From contig JACEEZ010019088.1 in NCBI GenBank assembly GCA_016584305.1, positions 155,779 to 219,778 on the forward strand: a stretch of 64,000 nt of DNA. Direction: 5' to 3'. Under the pieces are notes generated by a model. That model saw only the letters and a list, made by a program, of their open reading frames with translations. It had not been told where the DNA came from and ran no database searches. A program made the translations under genes and the position numbers. Of this stretch, positions 55,048 through 64,000 are shown one piece after another (position 1 is the stretch's first letter; each line of letters begins with the position of its first letter). The stretch is from Chionoecetes opilio (lineage: Eukaryota; Arthropoda; Malacostraca; Decapoda; Majidae).

Positions 55048-57020
55048 GCGGCCTTGAAAAACACTGACTATTGAGTGACGATGTTTGCAAGCACTACAGG
55101 CCAGGCAATGGATGTATTCTGCATAACGTGCCGATAAGTTGGTTCAGACAGAAGTATATACTGATGTGATAGCATTGGAGGGAGAGTTAAAAGAACATGG
55201 AAAACCGTCGTAATATGAGAACTTGCAACACACAGGACACGGCCTGAATCCGGCTCCCATCCCTGCCTTGCCCCAGGGCGGCTGCGACCTTGGCCACTTT
55301 GGAGGGGAGAGGCAGAGGAGGCCTGCTGAGTGAGAGTCAGGGAGGGCGGGCGAGGGGCAAAAAGTGAAGATGAACCAGAAGATGAACCAAACCTAAGCTG
55401 GTCCTCTCCTCTCACTCCTCAAAAAAAAAGAGCATCTATGCCCAAAAGAGGACAATAAACGCTGCTTTGGTAAGTCCAACAATATGCCAACAGGTGCTAC
55501 TTTTTCCTATACATTCCGAGAGCTTTAAAGGTGTACCTGATCATTCACTGTGCGTCCCTGTGTTACAACCTGCATGGTGCGTAACAGACACTTGAATCTG
55601 TCGTGGTGATGCAGGCCGGTGGTGGTCGTGGGTCTGTGCAGAACACCAGACACTGACGAGACGAGAAACGAGATTACTTAACATCGAAGAAAAAAATAAT
55701 AGAAAAACTGAGGTGAGGTGATGCCCATGGCGACGACAGGGAGGCAACATTGACACAAACAAATGTCTCTCGGTTGCTGCAATGGCGAAGTCATGATAGC
55801 GAAATGGAGAGAGCGAGGCCGAGCAGGATGTAGAGTGAAGGCGGAGCGCGCCCGGAAAGGCAACGGGCAGGCCAGTGTTCATCCTGCCAGGCAGCCACGC
55901 CCTCCTCAAGGCAGGCCCCGAGCACGTCCTCCCCGCCGGCCTGGATCCTGCCCCTTGCTGACGGCGGGGGACCAAGTTTATAAGTTTACACGTTTATTAA
56001 AGAAAAGGGGGGAGAGATTACATAGAAGGGGGGGGGGGGTGTACAAGAATAAAAAGAACACAGAAATACAGAATAATGGGACCTGTTCATCCTGCAGCGT
56101 TGTTAAGGGCCTCCCGCGATCCTTTTTTGAGTGTCTAAGTTGTCAGTTATTGTTTCATCGCCATCTTCCACCTCCTCCTCATCATAACTTGTCATTGGTG
56201 ATAGGATGTGTTGTACCTCACGAGGCCTTCAACCTTCCGTCGGTGGTCGCCTCTGCCTCCTCGCCCTTGAAGCCTTTCGCACACCCGTCCTCTGCCATCC
56301 AGGACATCACAAAGGCTGTGTTATCCACGTTGGTACTCTCGTTACCTTCCCCTTCTTCCCCTACCACTGACTTGAAGTGACACTCGACCTGAGCTATAAT
56401 ACACAGCAGTGAATGGAATGGTCATTTGGATTCGTGTCACTTGCTTGTTGGATCAGCATTCAAGCCGCATCGCAAACTAAAGGCAGGAAGTTTTATAGAT
56501 ACCAATTACTGATATCCGCCACACCTAGGAACTGTATAGGTGTGGTAGTGGTAGAAGTAGTATTTGTAGTAGTCAAAGTAGTAGAAGTAGTAGTCTGGTC
56601 TCTGTCTCCGAACAAATCTAGGTTTCTGCAAGGAAATCTGTCGCATCAATAACTAACAACTGGATAGATTTCCTTAAAGCAGTATATTGCTAGGATGGCG
56701 GATCGTAACATTATCATTGCTGACAGTGAAGTTGACGTAAAGTGATTTAACACCTTAAATACTGATGGATCTTCTTTGTTTTTTAACAGTCAACGTGATA
56801 GCACTGCGGTGTAGCAAGGAAGTGGTGAGGTGTAGCGGGCGTGTGGCGGCGAGGCCAGGGGCGCCACTGGCCGGGCAGGGCGTGGCTCGCTGCTCTGGTT
56901 GGCGTGCAAGGCAAGTTTTTCATGGTCTCATCCCGGGTGGATCATCGGTGAGGATGGGAGGTGGGCGGCCTTGAAGGGGCTCCTCATCGCACCCCGCCCC
57001 GCCCATCCCCGCCCACCTGC
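55048..57020. other. no gene supported; GC-rich patches
   Basis: GC-rich patches occur at 55250-55420 and 55800-55970. A 205-codon plus-strand frame at 55763 runs across the dispersed repeat at 55980 and has biased, domain-free composition, so I do not call it. Bases 56520-56620 are GTAGTAGAAG-rich. Confidence 0.5.
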
Positions 57021-57054
57021 TATAAAGCCGCGGAGCATCCCAGGATTAGTCAGT
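57021..57054 (+). promoter_or_regulatory. core promoter: TATA box and initiator
   Basis: TATAAAG at 57021-57027 and TCAGTTT (arthropod Inr) at 57050-57056 are about 30 bp apart, placing the transcription start near 57052. That gives a 5' leader of about 29 bases before the ATG at 57081. Confidence 0.8.
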
Positions 57055-57080
57055 TTGTGTTGAACTCCCCTCAAAGCATC

Positions 57081-58294
57081 ATGAAGATCCTGGTGAGTGC
57101 CTAGCTCTTGTGTCTCTAGCAGCTGAACTCTCTAATTGAAAAAATAATAATAATAATAATAAAGTTCAGGCATAACAATATAATAGCATGCATGTCTTCA
57201 AGTTATTCGCAGGATGGAAGTTGTCGTGTTTTGTCTTTTATCAATTCACATTCAAAGTTCTTTTTGATGATATGTAGTGACTCAAACGGCATGCATGGGA
57301 ACAATCACTATGGATGATGATGGTGAATATTCTAGCCGTGATTATCATGTCGTAAATTCTATCAATGATCGCATCTCCAATGTACATCATTTTGATGCGT
57401 CGCCTCGCGGTGCACCCTTGGGCGCCACCTTCAGGCACGCCTCCGTAACACCCCCATGACCCCATGTCTTCTCCTCGGTGACAGGTTGTGCTCGGCGTGA
57501 TTGCTGCCGCCCTGGCCCACCCGCTGCCCGATGACTGCGACACACAAGTGCTGGTGGCCGGCGCCCTCCCTCACGCCCACCACCCCTTGGTGTACGCAGG
57601 CGCGGCGCCCGTCCACCTGCCGCCCGCCGAGGTGCACATCCCCGTCACGCAGACCCACGTGGAGGTGCCCGTCCACAAGCAAGTCCACTACGGCACTCAG
57701 GCCTACGTGGCCGGCTCCCACACCACCATCCACAAGCCTTCCCTCGCCGCCCCCGCCATCGCCCCGCCCTCCACACTGCTCTCCAAGATCACTTACAAGG
57801 CGCCCGAGATCACCATCAAGAAGCAGGAGGTCAAGGTTGAGAAGCACACGCCCAACTACGTGGAGACGCCCTACCACGCCGGCACCATCACCAAGTACAC
57901 GGCCCCCCAGGTGAAGCAGATCGACGTACCCACGCCCTATGCCGTGCCCCACCCTGTGGCCCACCCTGTGCCTGTGCCCCACCCGGTGCCCGTCGCCACC
58001 CCCGTCCACCAGTATGCCCCTGCGGTGCAGTATGCCGCCGTCTCTCACGCCGTGGCCCCCGCAGGAGTGCAAGCAGTGCAGTATGGCGGTCTTGGCGGTT
58101 ATCATCACGGTGTAGGTCCCGTAGTGCAGTACGGCGGCGGATATTCTCACGCCGCGGCACACCAAGCAGTGCAGTACGGCGGCGGATATTCTCACGCCGT
58201 GGCCCCTGCAGCGGTGCAGTATGGCGGCCTTGGCGGTGGTTATGCTCCCTTCCCCGCCGTGCAGTACGCCGTGGCTGCTGACGACGATTGCTAG
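57081..58294 (+). CDS. secreted cuticle-like structural protein, two exons
   Basis: Exon 1 holds only ATGAAGATCCTG (57081-57092) and ends at the donor GTGAGT. Exon 2 starts at 57485 after TGACAG and runs to TAG at 58292. The joined product is about 273 residues. It begins with a signal peptide (MKIL, then VVLGVIAAALA, probable cleavage before HPLP). A short first exon that splits the signal peptide is common in arthropod cuticle genes. The mature part is rich in Val, His, Pro, Ala, Tyr, with a Lys-containing middle (KITYKAPEITIKKQEVKVEK), a PHPV/PVPHP repeat and C-terminal VQYGG(G)YSHA repeats. No chitin-binding R&R domain is visible. A role in exoskeleton matrix is likely but inferred from composition. 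The GTG codons at exon 2 are not the start. Confidence 0.85.
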
Positions 58295-58378
58295 CAAGGA
58301 CCTCCCCAGCGGCCAGACGCAGATATTCACACCAAACAGAAGCCACTTTTGATGTAGATTGTAGTACGACACTGGTTT

Positions 58379-58384
58379 AATAAA
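58379..58384 (+). terminator. poly(A) signal of the cuticle-like gene
   Basis: AATAAA, 85 bases after the stop codon, followed by a T/G-rich stretch from about 58400 (TGACTGCCTTTCTTTG). Confidence 0.85.
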
Positions 58385-58420
58385 GCCACAAAATGTAGCG
58401 TGACTGCCTTTCTTTGCCTC

Positions 58421-59033
58421 TTCTGACAGGAGAGACTATACCATGCATGCCAGCACCACTCACCAAACTATTTCTCTTCTGACAGGAGAGACTATACCGT
58501 GCATGCCAGCACCACTCACCAAACTATTCCTCTTCTGACAGGAGAGACTATACCATGCATGCCAGCACCACTCACCAAACTATTCCTCTTCTGACAGGAG
58601 AGGACTATACCATGCATGCCAGCACCACTCACCAAACTATTCCTCTTCTGACAGGAGAGGACTATACCATGCATGCCAGCACCACTCACCAAACTATTCC
58701 TCTTCTGACAGGAGAGACTATACCATGCATGCCAGCACCACTCACCAAACTATTCCTCTTCTGACAGGAGAGACTATACCGTGCATGCCAGCACCACTCA
58801 CCAAACTATTCCTCTTCTGACAGGAGAGACTATACCATGCATGCCAGCACCACTCACCAAACTATTCCTCTTCTGACAGGAGAGACTATACCGTGCATGC
58901 CAGCACCACTCACCAAACTATTCCTTTCTGACAGGAGAGGACTATACCGTGCATGCCAGCACCACTCACCAAACTATTCCTCTTCTGACAGGAGAGACTA
59001 TACCGTGCATGCCAGCACCACTCACCAAACTAT
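58421..59033 (+). repeat. 56-bp minisatellite, 11 copies
   Basis: Unit: GACAGGAGAGACTATACC, (A/G)TGCATGCCAGCACCACTCAC, CAAACTATTCCTCTTCT. Copies are nearly identical, varying at A/G in CCATGC/CCGTGC and GAGAGACT/GAGAGGACT. It begins about 40 bp after the poly(A) signal. Confidence 0.97.
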
Positions 59034-59035
59034 TC

Positions 59036-59991
59036 ATGAACACTCTTCCCTCCGCCCTGATACCGAGTTCCAGTGAGCCAGACATGAATGCTACACTTCT
59101 TCCTCATAATCTCATCCACAACACATACAAAATGAGCTAATCCAGAAGGGCAACATAATACTGCTCGCCCATGAGTGACGAGATGCGATGTCTCCAAGTG
59201 TCTCCAGGTTTGACAATGAAAGCATACTCCTTCACCACCACCACCACCAACAACAAATAGAACAACATGTCACAATAACAACAGTAACATCAAACAAAAC
59301 TCCACCAATAACAGAAGTTCAACAGTGAGGTTCTATTTCTCGACATATTGTCTTCCCTGCTGCAGGACTATCTGACGGGATGTGGAGTTTAGTTCATTGT
59401 CTTCTTGTCCTCGTCTCTTCTTAGCGTTCATGAGTTATAAATGTCCATCTAAAACCTGCCATGTGTTGTTATGGATTGATTGATTTAATGCCAAAAAGGG
59501 GGAAATGTGCCAGACATCAGAGGTCATATGGCACTATAGCAAATCATAAAAAAGGGAAGGGTTAGAGAGAAAGAGTGAAACGGTGAGGGAAGGGGAAAGG
59601 AACGGATTGTTACAGCAGAATGGTTAAATCTAATGAAGGATGTGTATTTGTTGGAGGAAGGAGATTAAATTACGCAGGAAGAAGTAGGGGGATTCCGGGA
59701 GAATGTCCGCAAGACAAGGAGGTCGGGAGAGTGTTTTCGTTATGGAACATGGTCGATATTCTTCTATTTCCTCCCAGTATTTAGGCCTTAGCGTTCCACT
59801 TTGATCATCATGAGGTACTGCATGTGGAGAGTGAAGGTTTTTGGTAAGTCCTCCAGTTTTTAGTGGGTAATGTTTGTGAGGTGCCCAAGACTGCAAGCAA
59901 TAATCTATGTGGGAGGTATTATAGCTTTCCATATGACTAACTAGGGTATTGGATTTCTCGTTACGATGAATCTTATGACATATCCCATGAC
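59036..59991. other. no gene recognised
   Basis: Unique sequence with (ACC)n at 59235. The minus-strand frame 59630-59932 has no recognisable domain. Confidence 0.5.
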
Positions 59992-60161
59992 TAGAGGTGG
60001 ACCGGATGTCGGTTTTTCACTATTTGCGGATGCGGATACGAATATTAATTTCCAATATTTGCGAATGCGGATATATCAAGCCATCAAGAGTTTTAATCAC
60101 AAATTATTTAAATTTAAGGATGCTAAGAGATGCGTAAAAATCTATCATTAATATACTATCT

Positions 60162-60197
60162 ATAATAATATAAGCGAAAGTGTGTGTGTGTGTGTCT

Positions 60198-60259
<62 letters not shown>

Positions 60260-60862
60260 TATAGGTTCCGCCCCCCGTGGCGGAATCCCATCATATACCA
60301 CATTTTTGGAACCAGGTTGACCAGGGGAAGGTTTTAAGTCCAATTATGAGATGATCCGATCACTTTTTTTCTTCTTTTTTTTAGCAGCCTATTACCGATA
60401 ATTGTAAAAAAAAAAAAAGTGGGTTGCGAGAATTGAGGAAACCTTGATGTAGGGTGATGGGTAATGGATGAGTGAATGGGTGGGGTGATGGTTAATGGGT
60501 GTGGGGTGATGGGTCAGTGAATGGGTGGGGGGTGATTGGTGATGGGTGAGGGAATAGATGGGGGGTGATGGGTAATGGGTGAGTGAATGGGTGTGTGGTG
60601 ATGGGTAATGGGTGAGTGAATGGGTGGGGGTGATGGGTAATGGGTGAGTGAATGGGTGGGGGGTGATGGGTAATGGTTGAGTGAATGGGTTGGGGGTAAT
60701 GTGAATGGGTTGGCGTTAATACATACATTTCTACATCCATGATTTCAGGAAAGTTAGAAGGGGCTATCTGGAGAGTCTGTGTGGTGGTGGGCCGAAGGCC
60801 CACCAATAGCCCTCCGCAGGAGCTAGCCAAAAAGTCCGCCCGGAGGGCGGCTTTGCGGCTAG
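60162..60862 (+). mobile_element. Helitron-like unit 1
   Basis: It begins TAATAATATAAGCGAAAGTG, then (TG)n, a GGTTCCGCCCCC segment, a minisatellite of GGTGATGGGTAATGGGTGAG, and ends with hairpin CCGCCC-GGA-GGGCGG, then CTTTGCGGCTAGT. A CTAG-type 3' end after a short GC hairpin is a Helitron hallmark. No Rep/helicase is present. Confidence 0.6.
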
Positions 60863-61518
60863 TAATAATATAAGCGAAAGTGTGTGTGTGTGTCTGTCTG
60901 TGCGTGTGTGTGTGTCCGCGATAGGTGCCGCCCCCAGTGCCCCAATCCCATCATATGGCACAGTTTTGGAACCAGCTCGACCAGGGGCAACTTTTAAGCC
61001 CACTTATGAGATGATCCGATCACTTTTTTCTTCTTCTTTTTAGCAGCCTATTAGCGAGAATTGTGAAAAAAAAATGTGGGTTGCGAGAATTGAGGAAACC
61101 TTGATGTAGGGTGGTGGGTAATGGGTGAGTGAATGGGTGGGGTGATGGTTAATGGGGGTGGGGTGATGGGTCAGTGAATGGGTTGGGGTGATTGGTGATG
61201 GGTGAGGGAATAGATGGGGGGTGATGGGTAATGGGTGAGTGAATCGGTGTGTGGTGATGGGTAATGGGTGAGTGAATGGGTGGGGGTGATGGGTAAAGGG
61301 TGAGTGAATGGGTGGGGGGTGATGGGTAATGGGTGAGTGAATGGGTTGGGGGTGATGTGAATGGGTTGGCGTTAATACATACATTTCTACATCCATGATT
61401 TCAGGAAAGTTAGAAGGGGCTATCTGGAGAGTCTGTGTGGTGGTGGGCCGAAGGCCCACCAATAGCCCTCCGCAGGAGCTAGCCAAAAAGTCCGCCCGGA
61501 GGGCGGCTTTGCGGCTAG
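60863..61518 (+). mobile_element. Helitron-like unit 2
   Basis: Tandem copy of unit 1, joined with no spacer (GGCTAGT|AATAATATAAGCG). It is about 95% similar by eye, with differing minisatellite copy number. Confidence 0.6.
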
Positions 61519-62185
61519 TAATAATATAAGCGAAAGTGTGTGTGTGTGTCTGTCTGTGCGTGTGTGTATCCGCGATAGGTGCCGCCCCCAGTGCCCCAAT
61601 CCCATCATATGGCAGTTTTGGAACCAGCTCGACCAGGGGCAACTTTTAAGCCCACGTATGAGATGATCCGATCACTTTTTTTTTCTTTTTTTTAGCAGCC
61701 TATTAGCGAGAATTGTGAAGAAAAATAAGTGGGTTGCGAGAATTGAGGAAACCTTGATGTAGGGTGATGGGTAATAGGTGAGTGAATGGGTGGTGATGGG
61801 TAATGGGTGTGGGGTGATGGGTGAGTGAATGGGTGGGGGGTGATGGGTGATGGGTGAGGGAATAGGTGGGTGATGGGTAATGGGTGAGTGAATGGGTGTG
61901 TGGTGATGGGTAATGGGTGAGTGAATGGGTGGGGGGTGATGGGTAATGGGTGAGTGAATGGGTGGGGGGTGATGGGTAAGGCGTTAATACATACATTTCT
62001 ACATCCATGATTTCAGGAAAGTTAGAAGGGGCTATCTGGAGAGTCTGCTCTCCGGTCACAGCTCCAGTCACAGCTCCAGAAAGCTCTCCGGCCCACCAAA
62101 CACAGGTGGTGGGCCGATGGCCCACCAATAGCCCTCCGCAGGAGCTAGTCAAAAAGTCCGCCCGGAGGGCGGCTTTGCGGCTAGT
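61519..62185 (+). mobile_element. Helitron-like unit 3
   Basis: Third copy. It differs by an insertion of CTCCGGTCACAGCTCCAG-type repeats at about 62047-62108 before the terminal hairpin. Confidence 0.6.
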
Positions 62186-62380
62186 TAAGAAATAAAGGAA
62201 ACAAGAATATACTAATCAAATTTTACAACAATTTCAATTCTCTGTGTTACCACTACGCAAGCACTGTAACGCAACTGATTTCCTACAAGTGACAGCCCGC
62301 TACACGCTAATGGCCCAATACCTGTCCAACAGGTTTGATCAGGAATCGTTAGGGTACAGGAGGCGATCGAGTGAGTGAGT

Positions 62381-62382
<2 letters not shown>

Positions 62383-62460
<78 letters not shown>
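62383..62460. repeat. (CT)n microsatellite
   Basis: About 38 CT units within the right half of the hAT-type MITE. Confidence 0.97.
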
Positions 62461-62464
<4 letters not shown>

Positions 62465-62992
62465 GACAGGTACAGTGTCTAGTTATTCAAGACATCCGCA
62501 TCAATTGATACGGATGCGGATGTTAATAATGATGCGGATGCGAATGCGGATATCCGGACCACCGCTATCCATGACTGCAGGTGTTTCTCTGCTATCAAAT
62601 AAATATTTTCATAACATACTCAGGGGAAAATGATTGTGTGTATTTGCACTCTTTAAGAATTCTAACACAGATGCAGTTTTTTGTATCATGTGTATTATGT
62701 GAGGTGAAGCCTGTGACAAAGGTGGATAAAGACACTGTACCATGGCATGTGTATAATTATGTAAATCGTTGTCGTTATCTCCAACCAGTACAGCACACGT
62801 GTCAACCAAACTCAGCAGTACGTACATATTTATGTATTCATATATTATGTCATTATACATGCGATCCATCCTATGTAAATTTTCTCATCACTCGCATTAT
62901 ATTCTCACGTATCAAGTTACATAATTTGTATACACTTAGATGTAAAGTATTACGTATCACACACACACACACACTACGGGGTACCATACTAC

Positions 62993-63303
62993 GGGGTATT
63001 CCGTAGTGTAGTGGTTAGCACGCTCGGTTCACAACCGAGAAGTCCTGGGTTCGATCCCCGGGCGGAGCGGAAACATGGGCTGTTTCCTTAAAACCCCAGC
63101 CCCTGTCCACCCAGCAGTGAATGGGTACCGGGTGTCAGCCGGGGGTTTGTGACCCCCCTCCCGGGATGGTGGCTTCGGCCTACACTAACCACTAAGGATG
63201 AATGATAAAAATGTTGATATGGAGACGGGGCCATACGAGCGTTGTTCTGGCCCTGTAAAATACAACTAGATGAATACAACTAAATGAATACACACACAAA
63301 AAA
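62993..63303 (+). mobile_element. tRNA-Val-derived SINE, full length
   Basis: The head 63000-63069 folds like tRNA-Val: GTAGTGTAGTGGTTAGCACG (A box), anticodon arm CTCGGTTCACAACCGAG with CAC in the loop, and GGGTTCGATCCCC (B box). The acceptor stem is degenerate. The body continues (CCACCCAGCAGTGAATGGG, GGAGACGGGGCCATACGA) to CAACTAGATGAATAC and a (CA)/(A) tail. The truncated relative is at 37713. Confidence 0.9.
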
Positions 63304-64000
63304 AAAACTTGCAACATTTTCCTGTCTCCAAACGGTAAAAAAAAAAAATGACAGTAGCGAGAAAATGAAAAGATAATCGCGACAGGCCTATGACTTTAAA
63401 ACATAATATCGCCGTGTGTCTGACATATCTATCGCTTGTGACCTGACCAAAGTGACCATCTATATCGCCTCACACTAATAGATACACCACCGCCCCATTC
63501 TCATTATTAATTTCCAACAAGTATCTTACGTGTTCCAAGCTTTTAAAGGAAGGAACACTTTACATAAGGATACCACGAGATAAAGAAATAAAATCGCCGG
63601 GGATAATTCTCAATAATATGAATTTAATTTTGCTTACAAAGGTCGCTTCGAACAGAACACGAAATCATCACGAATAAAATATAAGAATAAAAAAAAAACC
63701 TCCACATGATAACTTCCCCGTCGATTTTGGAATATATGAATAGAAATAAAGGCATAAATAAATCTAAGCGGAAAAGAAACGAATTCCTAGTGAGATTGGT
63801 TGTTGTAAAAAATTGTACTAATAAAGCCACTCACGCATAGAAAACGGAGCCATTGTGAGGGGGAACCAAGCTATCACGCCAGGAGGGTGAGAGGGCACGA
63901 TAAGAGTCAAGGATACCTCTATATATTTATCCTTGCCCCTATGTAGTATCCTTTGTAAGTGTGCAGGGAAGGGAATGTAGTGTGAGGGAAGAAGGGGATA
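63304..64000. other. no gene recognised
   Basis: AT-rich DNA. The minus-strand frame 63624-63830 is hydrophobic but featureless. The window ends here. Confidence 0.5.

Larger units (their letters stand above)
59992..62567. mobile_element. hAT-type MITE carrying a tandem insertion
   Basis: The ends TAGAGGTGGACCGGAT and, inverted, TAGCGGTGGTCCGGAT are flanked by CCCATGAC (59984-59991) and TCCATGAC (62568-62575), a 7/8 match for an 8-bp duplication. Inside both ends are GGATGCGGAT repeats. The middle (60162-62185) is a later Helitron-like array. Confidence 0.7.

Noticed and set aside
55763..56380. 205-codon frame
   Set aside because: It crosses a dispersed repeat with a G-run, has skewed Arg/Pro composition and no domain or splice support.
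57488..58294. Start of the cuticle-like protein at the GTG of exon 2
   Set aside because: The ATG exon at 57081 with a GTGAGT donor, correct phase, TATA box and completed signal peptide explains the N terminus better.
58421..59033. CRISPR-like array
   Set aside because: The units are contiguous 56-bp repeats without variable spacers, in a eukaryotic genome.
60492..62152. His/Pro/Thr/Ser-rich minus-strand proteins of 110-200 residues
   Set aside because: They translate the GGGTGATGGGTAATG minisatellite inside the Helitron-like units.
63000..63069. Functional tRNA-Val(CAC) gene
   Set aside because: The anticodon arm and both boxes are good, but the acceptor stem is mismatched and the sequence continues into a SINE body also found at 37713.

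Overview
The window is animal genomic DNA, very probably from a decapod crustacean. The indicators are TTAGG-type (arthropod telomere motif) minisatellites, a tRNA-Val-headed SINE with a (CA)n tail of a kind I associate with decapods, long GA/CA/TA microsatellites, a DIRS retrotransposon, several LINE lineages, and an intron-containing secreted cuticle-like gene with an arthropod TATA+Inr promoter. Most of the window is transposable elements, often nested. Only about six host-type coding loci can be supported.

Layout. 0-12 kb: a nine-finger C2H2 gene (minus) with a decayed duplicate, LINE and SINE fragments, a first exon of a probable P2X7-like C-terminal-domain protein (minus), and a frameshifted member of an uncharacterised Cys-containing family (minus). 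13-19 kb: a large inverted-repeat structure with TTAGG-like minisatellites inside mirrored arms, then a smaller foldback containing a MITE. 21-23.3 kb: a second, intact member of the uncharacterised family (plus), whose ATG sits one base after a splice acceptor exactly as in the first copy, followed by a six-finger C2H2 gene (plus). 23.6-28.7 kb: a 2.56-kb segment present twice with a single N between the copies, which looks like two unmerged overlapping contig ends.

28.2-35 kb: a complete DIRS-type tyrosine-recombinase retrotransposon (minus; inverted termini, internal complementary region, gag, RT, RNase H, YR) sitting inside a hAT-type MITE. Its reading frames are broken many times, probably in part by base-calling errors. 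35-45.3 kb: the matching 'other halves' of the hAT and of a TTAA-type MITE, four-part evidence for a composite insertion. Between them lie a DnaJ-like pseudogene split by a Harbinger-type MITE, several other MITEs, and an RT LINE with a 679-codon open frame. 45.4-48.6 kb: a CR1/L2-like LINE with three stop codons, one frameshift and a SINE insertion.

49-57 kb: mostly simple repeats and SINE/MITE copies. 57.0-58.4 kb: a complete two-exon secreted cuticle-like gene with TATA box, initiator, signal peptide and poly(A) signal, followed at once by an 11-copy 56-bp minisatellite. 60-62.6 kb: three tandem Helitron-like units inside a hAT-type MITE. 63 kb: a full tRNA-Val-derived SINE.

There is no operon-like organisation. 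The host genes appear unrelated in function. The main biology visible is transposon nesting, and several insertions can be ordered in time from target-site duplications. Coordinates for domains inside frame-broken elements are approximate.
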